This document shows, in pieces, positions 20,046 to 28,516 of a stretch of DNA of 64,000 bases. The position numbers and the translations under genes were made by a program. The notes beneath the pieces are model-generated. The model made no database searches and had not been told where the DNA came from. It saw only the letters and a list, made by a program, of their open reading frames with translations. How positions within the stretch are numbered: position 1 is the first letter of the stretch; each line of letters begins with the position of its first letter. Source of the DNA: CALMEC01 sp964434425 (GTDB taxonomy: Bacteria; Actinomycetota; Thermoleophilia; Miltoncostaeales; Miltoncostaeaceae); NCBI GenBank assembly GCA_964434425.1, contig CAYSVH010000001.1, forward strand, positions 308,573 through 372,572, written 5' to 3'.

Positions 20046-20876
20046 CTACCGCAGTGCGCGGGCGATGCGTTTCTTCAGTGAGGCGCTCAGCTGCGTTTCG
20101 ATGAACTCATTCAACCGCTCGGGGTCTGGTTCTACCCGGAGAGCCTCTTCCAACTCTTCCCAAGTGCTGTAGTCGGCCGGGTCACTCGCGGTGATAACTC
20201 CGATCCCGTGCGATCGTGCGACGAGACTGACAGCCTTGATCGTCTCCTCCAGTGCTGCGAGCTGATGCGCTGGGACATGCAAGACCACGTATGAGCGTGT
20301 GGCGGCGCGCCGATGAGCCAGAGCCTCGTACACCGCCTGGACATCGATTGCATCCGTTGGCTTCACTTCAAAGGTGGTGACTTCGAGAAACTTTCCCGGT
20401 ACGTACTCGAAGGTTCGTGTCTCGACCGAAACCAAGTCGGGGCGCGACCATGTTCCACCCGTAGAACGGCGCCCCTGGTTGGCAATGATCTCGACAGACA
20501 GCAGGCCCACAATGCGGCGGTCCTTCGCCCAATCGCCGCGCAGTACCGTTGCCATGGGCTCGTAGAGTTCGACCTCTCGGCGGATGACCTCTTCGACGAT
20601 GTTCTTGGAAGGCTGCGGCTGCTCGGAGGGGGCGCCGTCGCCCACCGCCACATCATTGATGACCCGGCGTATCGTGCCACCCCGCCCGCGTCCTCTTGCG
20701 ACCAGTCCTTTATCGACGAGGCCATCTCGGGCGGCCCAGTATCGGTCGTCGTCCCAAGCCAGCGCATCTTGTGCGCGCTGATTCCCGATCGTCCCTCCTT
20801 CCAGAGGAACGACGTTCAGGAGCGACTGCTCATCATCTGTGAGGTCCAGTGGATCAGTCATGGCTTGCGTGGTCAT
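20046..20876 (-). CDS. Hypothetical protein with winged-helix and PD-(D/E)XK-like domains
   Basis: I do not recognise a named family for this 276-aa protein. The first 75 residues look like a winged helix (DDEQSLLNVVPLEGG, then RYWAARDGLVDKGLVARGRGRGGTIRR, with a basic wing). The middle has SRPDLVSVETRTF followed by FLEVTTFEVKPTDA, which fits a restriction-endonuclease fold signature (D, then ExK). The rest (YVVLHVPAHQL, GIGVITASDP) could complete an alpha/beta nuclease core. A DNA-binding plus nuclease-fold layout between an IS remnant and toxin-antitoxin genes suggests a defence or mobile-element role, but that is inference. The alternative start is the second Met, five codons later. No strong ribosome site is seen for either. 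Confidence 0.7.
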   Translation of the reverse strand: MTTQAMTDPLDLTDDEQSLLNVVPLEGGTIGNQRAQDALAWDDDRYWAARDGLVDKGLVARGRGRGGTIRRVINDVAVGDGAPSEQPQPSKNIVEEVIRREVELYEPMATVLRGDWAKDRRIVGLLSVEIIANQGRRSTGGTWSRPDLVSVETRTFEYVPGKFLEVTTFEVKPTDAIDVQAVYEALAHRRAATRSYVVLHVPAHQLAALEETIKAVSLVARSHGIGVITASDPADYSTWEELEEALRVEPDPERLNEFIETQLSASLKKRIARALR

Positions 20877-20940
20877 GTCTCAGCGTTCTGTCACGATCGG
20901 CTAATGCGCCCGAACTGGCGTCATTCGATTCTGCGGGATG

Positions 20941-21654
20941 CTATCCGACCGTCCACCCCGCGAGGTTCCACGCGATAAGCGCGCGGTCTCCCTTGTAGGG
21001 TCCCAGTTCGCAGATGGCTCCGGTGTCGAGCGGGAACCGGTCGCCCAGTGAGAAGTCCAGTCCAAGCCAGCAGAGCGTCAGCGCCCGCAGAGAGTGTCCG
21101 TGCGCGAACACGGCGACCCGCGTGAGCCCCTCATTCCGGGCACGTCGAATCGTCGTGTCGATGAACCGGGTGAGCCGCGTACGCACCTGCACCGCGGTCT
21201 CTCCGCCGGGCGGGTCCCCGTTCCAGATGGTCCAGCCCGGCCGCTCGGTGAGGATGTCGGCGCTCGTGCGCCCCTCGTAGTCGCCGTAGGCCCACTCCAC
21301 GATGTCGTCGCAGGTCTCGTAGTCGTCGAACCCCGCCAGCTCGGCGGTCCGTCAAGCGCGTGTGCGCGGGCTGACGAGCACGAGGTCGAAGTCGGCGGGA
21401 TCAAGCCTCCCGCGAAGGGCGCGTGCGCACTCCTCACCGGTCGGCGTGAGGTCCAGGTCGGTCGTGCCGGTATGCCGGCCGCCGTGACTCCATTCGGTCT
21501 CGCCGTGGCGGATGAGCGTGAGCGTCGGAAGGATGGTGTCTATGGTCCGTTCTCGGGTCTCTCCGCACCTGCAGGCCTCTTCCGAGATCGAGCGACAAGT
21601 CGATGACCACTGCTCAGGTCGGGGGCACGTATCATCCGGTGTCGTTCTCGTCAT
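20941..21654 (-). pseudogene. Histidine phosphatase family protein, interrupted by an in-frame TGA
   Basis: Two adjoining frames in the same phase make one phosphoglycerate mutase-like protein. The N-terminal half carries the catalytic TLIRHGETEW, and the C-terminal half has EWAYGDYEGRT and the second catalytic His in VFAHGHSLRAL. They are separated only by a TGA at 21352-21354 within SPRTRA-stop-RTAELAG, where relatives have Arg. A CGA to TGA change would explain it. No clear ATG/GTG lies just before the RHG motif. The only upstream ATG (21654) adds about 45 unlikely residues, so the start may be damaged too. Substrates of such proteins range from sugar phosphates to nucleotides and cannot be told here. 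Confidence 0.8.
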
Positions 21655-21662
21655 CGATCCGG

Positions 21663-21935
21663 TTACCCGATTGACTCGCCATCGATCTCCTCGAACAGGG
21701 CGTCGTGGATCATGACGCGGGCGGCCGCGCTGAGACGTCCGTCACCGTGCCGTCCACCGGCCCGCTCACCGATGTTGCCCAGAGCCGTCCACAGGTCGTT
21801 CCAGACCGGCGCGATCTCGTCACGGCGGACCGGGCTTCCGCCGTGGTGAGCCCAGCCGAGTGCCGTCATCGTCTCGGCGACCTCGTTGCCGTCGATTCCC
21901 ACCTTGGTCGTCGCCATGTGGAGGAGGATGACGAC
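21663..21935. repeat. Direct-repeat partner of 1159-1419 flanking the Tc locus
   Basis: About 260 bp here and at 1159-1419 are similar at the DNA level and in the same orientation (for example GACTCGCCATCGATCTCCTC occurs in both). The two copies enclose about 20 kb containing the Tc operon, the ISL3 remnant and two further genes. Confidence 0.7.
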
Positions 21936-22472
21936 GGAGGCGTCAATGTCGAAGTCGGAACCGGTCAGCACGAGCGTTCCGGCCAGGTGCCGCCACAACA
22001 CGTCGGGGTCCGCGAGCCCGTCGCGGCCGACCTTCGTCAACCGCAGCGAGGCCTTGTGCTTTCGGAGCAGGCCGATGGCCTTCAGGTACTTGCGGAAGGT
22101 GAGGATTGGGTAGACGTCGATTTCGCGTGCCATCGTGAACATCCAGTCCTGCATGGTCGGCAGAACCTCGGCCAAGGCCCGCACGTCGGCGGGCTTGAGA
22201 TATCCGGCGGCGGTGAGCGGCAGCCCATCGCCGTCCGCGCGGCCCAGCAGCCAGCGGTGCGCCGCGAGTGCCGCCGAGTGATCGACCGGGTCGCCGAGGA
22301 GCGTCGACGTCGAGACTTCGACGGCTCGCTTCTTGAACCCATCACCGATCGGTGCCCCGTCCAGGCGGTTCAGAACGTCGGAGAGCACCGGGTGAAGACG
22401 CTGAGTTACGCGGCGGAGTCCCGATCCGGGGCCGGGCGGCCGGTTGCCGCGGCGGTGAGAGGACGAATCCAT
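21663..22472 (-). CDS. Hypothetical protein, 269 aa (full copy of the fragment at 1159-1419)
   Basis: I do not recognise the family. The ATG at 22472 is chosen because GAGAGGAG lies about 10 bases upstream. A longer frame to 22616 is open but has no such site. The protein begins with a basic Ser/Arg/Pro-rich stretch, then a soluble alpha-rich body with paired helices (QDWMFTMAREIDVYPILTFR, then YLKAIGLLRKHKASLRLTKV, which resembles a winged-helix turn). The C-terminal third is strongly conserved in the remnant at 1159-1419 (NEVAETMTALGW, DEIAPVWNDLWTALGN). No membrane segment or catalytic motif is visible. It is divergently transcribed from the AbiE-like pair and shares that intergenic region with its operator-like repeats. 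Confidence 0.75.
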   Translation of the reverse strand: MDSSSHRRGNRPPGPGSGLRRVTQRLHPVLSDVLNRLDGAPIGDGFKKRAVEVSTSTLLGDPVDHSAALAAHRWLLGRADGDGLPLTAAGYLKPADVRALAEVLPTMQDWMFTMAREIDVYPILTFRKYLKAIGLLRKHKASLRLTKVGRDGLADPDVLWRHLAGTLVLTGSDFDIDASVVILLHMATTKVGIDGNEVAETMTALGWAHHGGSPVRRDEIAPVWNDLWTALGNIGERAGGRHGDGRLSAAARVMIHDALFEEIDGESIG

Positions 22473-22573
22473 GTTGACGGGGCTCCTCTCGATCGTGAAC
22501 CGGGAGGCTTGGGGAGCGACCCACAGACAGTTTCCCGCAACAGGTTGACGTACGCCGTGTTCGGGAAAGTAGT

Positions 22574-22633
22574 GAGAACCGCTGTCAGCGGGTTCTCTTT
22601 GTTTCACGAACACCATCCTGCTGCGGTGTTCGG
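22574..22633. promoter_or_regulatory. Two inverted repeats upstream of the AbiEi-like gene, likely operators
   Basis: The first is GAGAACCGCTG/CAGCGGGTTCTC at 22574-22597. The second is CGAACACC, 10 bases, GGTGTTCG at 22608-22633. They lie 63-122 bases before the start of the AbiEi-like gene. AbiEi antitoxins of studied AbiE systems autorepress by binding a pair of inverted repeats at their promoter, so these are good candidate operators. A TTGACG at 22545-22550 could be a -35 box, but the matching -10 is poor. Confidence 0.55.
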
Positions 22634-22695
22634 GTAATCAGCGTATCCCGCCGACAGCGGAATCCAACGAATAGCCGAACGAAGGAGGTGGCGCG

Positions 22696-23778
22696 ATGGC
22701 AACGGATGACACCCTCACGGACATTGAAGTAGAGCGCCGGATCGCCACCCTTGTGCGTGAGAGCCTTCCGGCGACGTGGGAGGCCACCGAGTCGCTCGCG
22801 GCCTCGAGAGACGCTCACCCGCCCGGCCTGGAGATCGAGATTCAGGCTCCCGACGGACGCCGCGCTTGGCTTGTGATCGAGGCACGGCAGGTCGTCGAGC
22901 GCCGCGATATCCCACGGATCGGGGATCTGGTGCGAAGCCGGGCAACGCGGCCGGCCGACGTCCCGGTGGTGGGCGCTCGGTACCTCTCGCCGTCCGTTCG
23001 TGAAGCGCTGACGGAGGAGGGCCTCTCCTATGTGGACGCAACCGGGAACATGAGGATCACGAGCGACGCCCCTGCGATCTTTGTCTCCCGTCGCGGCGAC
23101 GACCGAGATCCGTGGCGCAAGGGGCGGCCCCGGGGAACGCTCAAGGGCGAACCGGCGGCACGGGTGGTTCGGGCCCTCCTGGACTCCCGTCGCGACTGGC
23201 ACGTACGTGAACTCATCGCTGCATCCGGCGCATCTAGCGGTGCCACCTACCGGGTGCTGGACTACCTTCAGCGCCAGGACCTGGTCGCCAAGAGCGGCGC
23301 CGTGTTCAGCGTCACCGACTGGGAACGCCTGCTGCGCGAGTGGAGTTCAGACGCCGCCTTCTCGGCCACCACGCGTGTGGCGACATTCATTGAACCCCGT
23401 GGCGTCGACCACTTCCTGGCGAAGCTCTCCGAGGATCAACCGTTCACCGTTGCGGTGACGGGTTCGGTCGCCGCGAAGGAATGGGCCGGCTACGCGCCGA
23501 CCAAGGCTGCCTTCGTCTATGTCTCGTCGATCCCCGAGGCTTCAGAGCGCTGGGGTCTGCGGGCCAATGCGGCGGCACCGAACGTCGTCCTGCTGGAACC
23601 GGCAACGATCGGTGATGTGCCCTTCCGCAACGCAACGACGTCCGCTGCGGGCTATCCGATCGCCGCACCCGCTCAGGTCGCCGCCGACCTGCTCAACGGT
23701 CCCGGACGAGAGCCGGCTGAAGGCGAGCACCTGATCGAGTGGATGAAGGCCAAAGAGAAGCGATGGCGCCGTGACTGA
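22696..23778 (+). CDS. AbiEi-like antitoxin / winged-helix regulator of a type IV toxin-antitoxin pair
   Basis: In AbiE systems the antitoxin neutralises the nucleotidyltransferase toxin without a stable complex and represses its own promoter. This 360-aa protein has an N-terminal alpha/beta region (GRRAWLVIEARQVVERRDIP), a central winged helix at about residues 150-210 (VVRALLDSRRDWHVRELIAASG, SSGATYRVLDYLQRQDLVAK) and a C-terminal domain with VAVTGSVAAKEWAGYAPTKA, the AbiEi-type region before the toxin gene. GGAGGTGG at 22683-22690 precedes the ATG. It overlaps the following nucleotidyltransferase gene by 8 bases, which is the usual antitoxin-first order. The N-terminal domain is longer than in short AbiEi proteins, so function as a wider regulator remains possible. 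Confidence 0.7.
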   Translation: MATDDTLTDIEVERRIATLVRESLPATWEATESLAASRDAHPPGLEIEIQAPDGRRAWLVIEARQVVERRDIPRIGDLVRSRATRPADVPVVGARYLSPSVREALTEEGLSYVDATGNMRITSDAPAIFVSRRGDDRDPWRKGRPRGTLKGEPAARVVRALLDSRRDWHVRELIAASGASSGATYRVLDYLQRQDLVAKSGAVFSVTDWERLLREWSSDAAFSATTRVATFIEPRGVDHFLAKLSEDQPFTVAVTGSVAAKEWAGYAPTKAAFVYVSSIPEASERWGLRANAAAPNVVLLEPATIGDVPFRNATTSAAGYPIAAPAQVAADLLNGPGREPAEGEHLIEWMKAKEKRWRRD

Positions 23779-24584
23779 CGAGATCACATTGGCGAGGGCC
23801 GGGCTGCTCGACGCACTGGAGGCTTTGGACGCCCATATGGGGGGCTCTGATCATTGTCGGTGCGCAGGCCGTCTACCTCCACACGGGCTCCATGCAGGTG
23901 GCGCTCGCCGAGTACACCACCGATGGCGACGTGGTCCTGGACCCGAATCTGCTCAGTTCAGATCCGCGGATCGAGGACGCGATGGTCGCAGCGGGATTCG
24001 CGCCGGACCCCAGGGAAAGCGTCCTCGGGACCTGGATCTCGCCGCGCGGTGTGCCCGTCGACCTGATGGTGCCCGACGCTGTTGCGGGACCCGGACGCCG
24101 CAGCGTACGGGTGCCCCCGCATGACTCCCGGGCGATGAGACGCGCGCGTGGACTCGAAGCCGCCCTGGTCGAGAACTCGAAGATGACGATCTGTGCGCTG
24201 GACACCTCCTCCGACGCGCGCGAGTTCGAGGTCTCGGTGGCGGGGCTGGCCGCGTTGCTGGTGGCCAAGCTGCACAAGATCCACGACCGGATCGCCAACC
24301 CGGCACGACAGGACAACAACGACGCACACGACGTCTACCGCATTCTTCGGGCGGTCGAGACAGATGCGCTTGCGGATGCCCTCGGGCGCCTGCAGAACGA
24401 GGACGTGAGCCGACAGGTGACGCGCGAAGCCCTCATCTACCTGGGCGAGCTCTTCGCGGCCGGGGCCAGGGCAGACGGGTCAGCGATGGCTGGAGCGGCG
24501 GAACAGCTGGTGGGTGACCCGGTCGCGGTGGCGGAAAGCGTCGCTCTGCTCGCCCAGGACCTTCAAGCGGCTCTGGGTACCTGA
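23771..24584 (+). pseudogene. AbiEii-like nucleotidyltransferase toxin, frameshifted in a G6 run
   Basis: AbiEii toxins are nucleotidyltransferase-fold proteins that block growth on phage infection. The reading frame starts at GTG 23771 (MTDEITLARAGLLDALEAL), inside the antitoxin's last codons. It continues in another frame after the G6 run at 23839-23844. Removing one G gives an unbroken HMGALIIVGAQAVYLHTG and then EYTTDGDVVLDP, a GxxA...DGD arrangement typical of the fold. After the shift the frame is open to 24584 (about 246 codons to the stop) with HKIHDR and a helical tail. An internal ATG at 23892 would skip the nucleotide-binding start of the fold, so it is not a likely real start. The defect may be a true mutation, phase variation or a sequencing indel. 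Confidence 0.75.
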
Positions 24585-24629
24585 GCCCACGATGTCCGAG
24601 TGACGTCGGCCTTCCTGACGGCGGTCCCC

Positions 24630-24666
24630 CCGCCGGGCTGGTCGCCGGTTCCAGGTAGCCCGGCGG
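24630..24666. terminator. GC-rich hairpin between convergent genes
   Basis: CCGCCGGGCT and AGCCCGGCGG form a perfect 10-bp stem with a 17-base loop, between the stop of the AbiEii-like gene (24584) and the stop of the nuclease-helicase (24698). It can serve both directions. No U tract follows, as is common in high-GC actinobacteria. Confidence 0.5.
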
Positions 24667-24697
24667 CGGTGAGCCAGGGCAGAGACCACGGCACCCG

Positions 24698-27600
24698 TCA
24701 CGCGGTCGAGTCGGCGTACTCGACGAAGGCGCAGAGCGTCGCGATCAGGTGCATGTCCTCGACCGTCTTGGCCCGGCTGTTCAGGAGATGCTCCGTGCAC
24801 ACCAGGTAGGCAAGGCACTGCGCTCGGCTGATGGCCACGTTCAGCCGGTTCTTCGAGAAGAGGAACTCGGTGCCGCGAGGCATGTCGTCGGCGCTCGAAC
24901 TCGTCATGGTGAACAGTACGACGGGTGCCTGACGGCCCTGAAACTTGTCGACCGTCCCGACGGGCACGCCGCGGGTGTCGCGGGCCGCATCAAGATGCTC
25001 GCGAAGTAGCCGGACCTGGTCGTTGTATGGGGCGACGACCATGATGTCGCCGACACCGATGGCATGCTCGTCGCCGGTCTTGTCGGTCCATCGTCGGCCG
25101 AGGAGTGCGCGGACCTGCGCCGCCACCGCGCGAGCTTCCTCAACCGACTCGGTCGAGCAGCCGGTGTGGTCCACCTTCAGCCATCGCAACCCGGTTCCGC
25201 GTTCGGTGTCCTGGTTGGCGCAGTCCGCGTGGCTGGTGAGCCGATCCTCGTAGATGCGGTCGGAGATGAACCTGCACACGTCGGGGTGCATGCGCCTGGT
25301 CTCGGTGATGAACACGCCGAAGGTGTCCTCGATGGTGTCGCGGTCGCCCAGAACATGTCCGAGGGCGCTGTGGCCGCTTTCTCCGGGATGGCTCGCCCTG
25401 GCGACCTGGGGAAGCTGCATCGGGTCGCCGAGCAGCACGACGCTGCGCGCCGCCATCGAGGCGACGACGGCGTCGATGAGGGCGAGCTGACCCGCTTCGT
25501 CGATCAGCAGCACGTCGACGGGCTCGCTCAGCAGGTCCTTGCCGGCGAAGGTCCAGGCCGTGCCGCAGACGACGTTGTACTTCGGGTTGGCCAGCGCGCT
25601 GTTGCTCGATACATACGTGACTCCGGCCAGTCCGCCGTCCACGGGTTCATCTCGCCTTCGTGCCGCGTGCAACTCGACGCCAGGGGCCTCTGCGAATACC
25701 TTGACGATCTCGGCCAGGAAGTTGTCGATGGCGTGGTGGCTCATCGCCATGATCCCGACGCGTTTGCCGGCGGCGACAAGCTTCTTCGCCATGTGCGCAC
25801 CGCGGTACGTCTTGCCGGTTCCCGGCGGACCCTGGACGGCGAGCACCGACTCATCCAACTCCGTGACCCAATCAGCCAGGTCGTCCGTACCGTCGGAGAA
25901 ACGGCCGTCGGCCGGCCCACCGCCAGAGCGGAACGCCGGTGGGGCACCCTGCAGCAGCTCCAATGTCACTGGATTCGGCGAGCCATGCGTATCGGGATCG
26001 AGCGCCTGGTTGACCAGGTGGTTGAGAGCGCCGAGCTTCGACGTGGGACCCACCCAGTCATCGATGACAACGGAGCCGGGGATCGAGCCATGCTCCTGCG
26101 ATTGCCCGTTCCACTCCAGCACCAGGGTGCCGTTCTTGACATCGATGGAATCGACAGTGGCACGGGAAACGAGTCCCTCGGGGCTGAGATGGATGACCTT
26201 CTCCGGACGACCATCCCGAAAGCCCCGGTCAAGCGGCTGCGCGGGGAACCTGAGACGCAGCCCAGGCCACTTGGCGGGTCGGCCGGTCGGGGTCAGGCGA
26301 TCAACCACCTCCGCGTCTCCAAGACCGGCCAGCACGGACGGATCATCCAGGTGGTCGGTGGCGTCATTGGTCAGCGTGCCGATGATGGGCGCGATGTGGG
26401 CCTGCCATTCGCGGATCCAGTAGCCGAGCAGGTCGGCCAGCCGGCGTTGGGGCGTGCCCTCCGCGAATGCGGTGAGCCGCTCGGTGAGGGCATCGACGTC
26501 GGCGTACCTGTCGTCGCCCTCGGGATCGGCTCGCCAATCGAGATCCGCCGGACGATGGTCGATGAGCCAGTCGCGCAGCGCCCTGGTGGCCCGCACGTCG
26601 TCCTCGTTGTAGACGGCGATGGCGTCGAGCAGGGTCTGGTCGCGGGTCGAGCCGTATCCCTCGAACGCCACGACGGCGCCGGCGCCCCTGTCCATCTCGT
26701 GGCTGCGCTCGAAGTCGGTGAGCCGCTCCAGGTGCTTGAGGCCGTATCCCTCGGTGCCGACCTGCACGGCGTTGCGTGCTGCCAGGAGCAGATCGATGAA
26801 CACGCCGTCGGCCACCAGCTTGGCGAGGCTGCCCTCGGCCACGGCGTGCTCGGCGGTGAGCGCCTCGAGCGACGATCGTTCCGTGTGGTTGTAGTGGTAG
26901 ACGTGCATGCCGGGGTGTGCTGCTCGCCGCTCGGCGATGTACGCGATGAGCTCCTCGACGCTGGCTGCCTCCTCGGTCTCGTCGTGTGCCCACATCTGGT
27001 GGTAGCCCCAGGTGCCGGAGTTGTCGGCGGCGATGTAGCCGAAGAGGAAGAAAAGGCCCCGGTCGGCGCGCCAGAAGGGGTGACCCTCGAAGTCGAGGAA
27101 GATGTCGGCGGGATCCGGGGCGGGGAGCTGCTCGAAGCCGCGCCCCCACACCGGGTCGTCGCCCCGCTCGACGATGACGAACGGCGGCTTGGCGCCTTCG
27201 GGTTGCTCACGCGCCTGGACCTGGAGATCGGCCTGAACCCGGAGCCGGGTGAGGCGATCGGGACGCAGGTCGACGACGGGCTCGACGCGGGCGGCGAGCG
27301 CGGCAAGGGAGTCGACGTCGCCGGCTTCGAGAGCCTTTCGCTCGGCCGTACGGATGCCCGCGACGTAGACCAGGGAATCGGCTTCCCGCCACGTCGCTTC
27401 GCACGTTTCCGCGAACTCACAGAACTGACAGTGATCGCATGGTTCGGGCCGGGTGGCGGTGGCACCGGGCACGACGGCGAGGACGTCGCTGAGCTGGCCG
27501 CGCAGGCGTTCCCAGTATGGGCGGACGTACTCGAAACGCACGGACTCGGACCGACTGGAGCCGAGCGACACCCTGAGGTTTCGCGGCGTGACCCCGGTGG

Positions 27601-28087
27601 CCGCGGCGATCGCTTCGGCGTAGAAGCACAGCTGAAGGACATGGCCGGGCTTGGCCGCGTTGCGGGCGAGCTTGGCGTCAACGGGTTCCCATCGCACGAT
27701 GCCGTCGTCATCGACGTGGCGTTCGAGGAAGTCGGCGACACCCCGGATACCGTCGTGCACAAGGGGCATCTGGAAGATGACGTCGGCATCCGAATCGAGG
27801 GCCGGGAGCGACCGCTGCGCCCACGCGGCGAAGCTCTCGTTCGTGCTCCTGTCGTCGACGCGTAGCAGGCGACGTCCATCGGCTTCGTAGCGGGCCAGCA
27901 CGGCGGCCTCGTGTTCGAGGCCCTTGTCCATGAGGAGCTTGGCGAACGATCCGAACGGCTGGTACGGGTGTGGCCGAGCGCCGGCCTCCACCTCGTGTTT
28001 GAGCGTGAGGTAGTGGGCGCAGTCGAGCCACGCCGTGATCTTGGATGGGGTGAGCAGATGCTCGACGCCCTGCGGCCTTCCGGTCAC
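24698..28087 (-). CDS. TM0106-family RecB-like nuclease fused to an SF1 helicase
   Basis: This is a large DNA repair or defence enzyme. The N-terminal part is a RecB-type PD-(D/E)XK nuclease (LLTPSKITAWLDC, then GVADFLE and WEPVDAKLA, and Cys residues CDHCQFCEFAETC typical of an iron-sulfur RecB nuclease). An RNase H-like region follows (ADIFLDFEGHPF, YNEDDVRATRAL). The C-terminal SF1 helicase has Walker A GPPGTGKTYRG near residue 750, DEAGQLALID, GDPMQLPQ and a final RLNVAISRAQCLAYLV. The frame is open to 28453, but upstream codons overlap a transposase remnant in another frame. The GTG at 28087 is therefore preferred as the last in-frame start before the conserved LLTPSKI. The IS remnant may have replaced the original start region. 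Convergent with the AbiE-like pair. Confidence 0.85.
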   Translation of the reverse strand: MTGRPQGVEHLLTPSKITAWLDCAHYLTLKHEVEAGARPHPYQPFGSFAKLLMDKGLEHEAAVLARYEADGRRLLRVDDRSTNESFAAWAQRSLPALDSDADVIFQMPLVHDGIRGVADFLERHVDDDGIVRWEPVDAKLARNAAKPGHVLQLCFYAEAIAAATGVTPRNLRVSLGSSRSESVRFEYVRPYWERLRGQLSDVLAVVPGATATRPEPCDHCQFCEFAETCEATWREADSLVYVAGIRTAERKALEAGDVDSLAALAARVEPVVDLRPDRLTRLRVQADLQVQAREQPEGAKPPFVIVERGDDPVWGRGFEQLPAPDPADIFLDFEGHPFWRADRGLFFLFGYIAADNSGTWGYHQMWAHDETEEAASVEELIAYIAERRAAHPGMHVYHYNHTERSSLEALTAEHAVAEGSLAKLVADGVFIDLLLAARNAVQVGTEGYGLKHLERLTDFERSHEMDRGAGAVVAFEGYGSTRDQTLLDAIAVYNEDDVRATRALRDWLIDHRPADLDWRADPEGDDRYADVDALTERLTAFAEGTPQRRLADLLGYWIREWQAHIAPIIGTLTNDATDHLDDPSVLAGLGDAEVVDRLTPTGRPAKWPGLRLRFPAQPLDRGFRDGRPEKVIHLSPEGLVSRATVDSIDVKNGTLVLEWNGQSQEHGSIPGSVVIDDWVGPTSKLGALNHLVNQALDPDTHGSPNPVTLELLQGAPPAFRSGGGPADGRFSDGTDDLADWVTELDESVLAVQGPPGTGKTYRGAHMAKKLVAAGKRVGIMAMSHHAIDNFLAEIVKVFAEAPGVELHAARRRDEPVDGGLAGVTYVSSNSALANPKYNVVCGTAWTFAGKDLLSEPVDVLLIDEAGQLALIDAVVASMAARSVVLLGDPMQLPQVARASHPGESGHSALGHVLGDRDTIEDTFGVFITETRRMHPDVCRFISDRIYEDRLTSHADCANQDTERGTGLRWLKVDHTGCSTESVEEARAVAAQVRALLGRRWTDKTGDEHAIGVGDIMVVAPYNDQVRLLREHLDAARDTRGVPVGTVDKFQGRQAPVVLFTMTSSSADDMPRGTEFLFSKNRLNVAISRAQCLAYLVCTEHLLNSRAKTVEDMHLIATLCAFVEYADSTA

Positions 28088-28117
28088 TCGCCTCGGTCCG
28101 ATCGGGAACTGGTCCGG

Positions 28118-28223
28118 AGCCCATCCAGCCGAGGCTGGAATGCGGCCGGACGGTGTTGTCATCGACGCGCCAATCTTCCAGGATGCCGCAGGCTTCGACA
28201 AGCGTGTCGAACACCTCGAGCAC
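28118..28223 (-). pseudogene. IS3-type transposase C-terminal scrap
   Basis: A short frame reads FDTLVEACGILEDWRVDDN then TVRPHSSLGW, the well-known end of IS3/IS481-group transposases (EDWRxDYNxxRPHSSLGY). No catalytic DDE residues remain. It abuts the probable start of the nuclease-helicase gene, so an IS end probably landed at this spot. Confidence 0.75.
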
Positions 28224-28516
28224 GAGGTCTGAGCCGTCCGCTTGGTGGGGTCAGGGGTTGTCATCGACAGGATCCTCGTCGGGTGGTTAGTCTTCAGAAA
28301 CACCGGCAGCAAAAGCCAGTGTCGACATACTTCTCCCTCTGTATCAAGGAGGAGGTTCACACACTTCGGAGAACGGACAGGAGCTGGAGCAGGGCGCGCA
28401 GCCTGCCGGTGTGCGGGTCGAACACCGGTGAACGCGCATTCAGAGACTGCCAATTCACGTGGCTCTCTAGTAGACGCTTGAGCGCCAGTAGCGAATCATA
28501 CTATCTGGAGGAAGTC
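28224..28516. other. Intergenic stretch between IS scrap and the restriction gene
   Basis: Nothing recognisable is encoded. From about 28270 rightwards base composition drops in GC compared with the left side, marking the beginning of the restriction-modification island. Confidence 0.45.

Noticed and set aside
23892..24584. AbiEii-like gene starting at the internal ATG 23892 as an intact short gene
   Set aside because: This would remove the start of the nucleotidyltransferase fold (VGAQAVYLHTGS), and no ribosome site precedes it; the upstream GTG overlapping the antitoxin fits better with a frameshift.
25064..27865. 933-codon plus-strand frame opposite the nuclease-helicase
   Set aside because: No domain is recognisable and the minus-strand product has all helicase and nuclease motifs.
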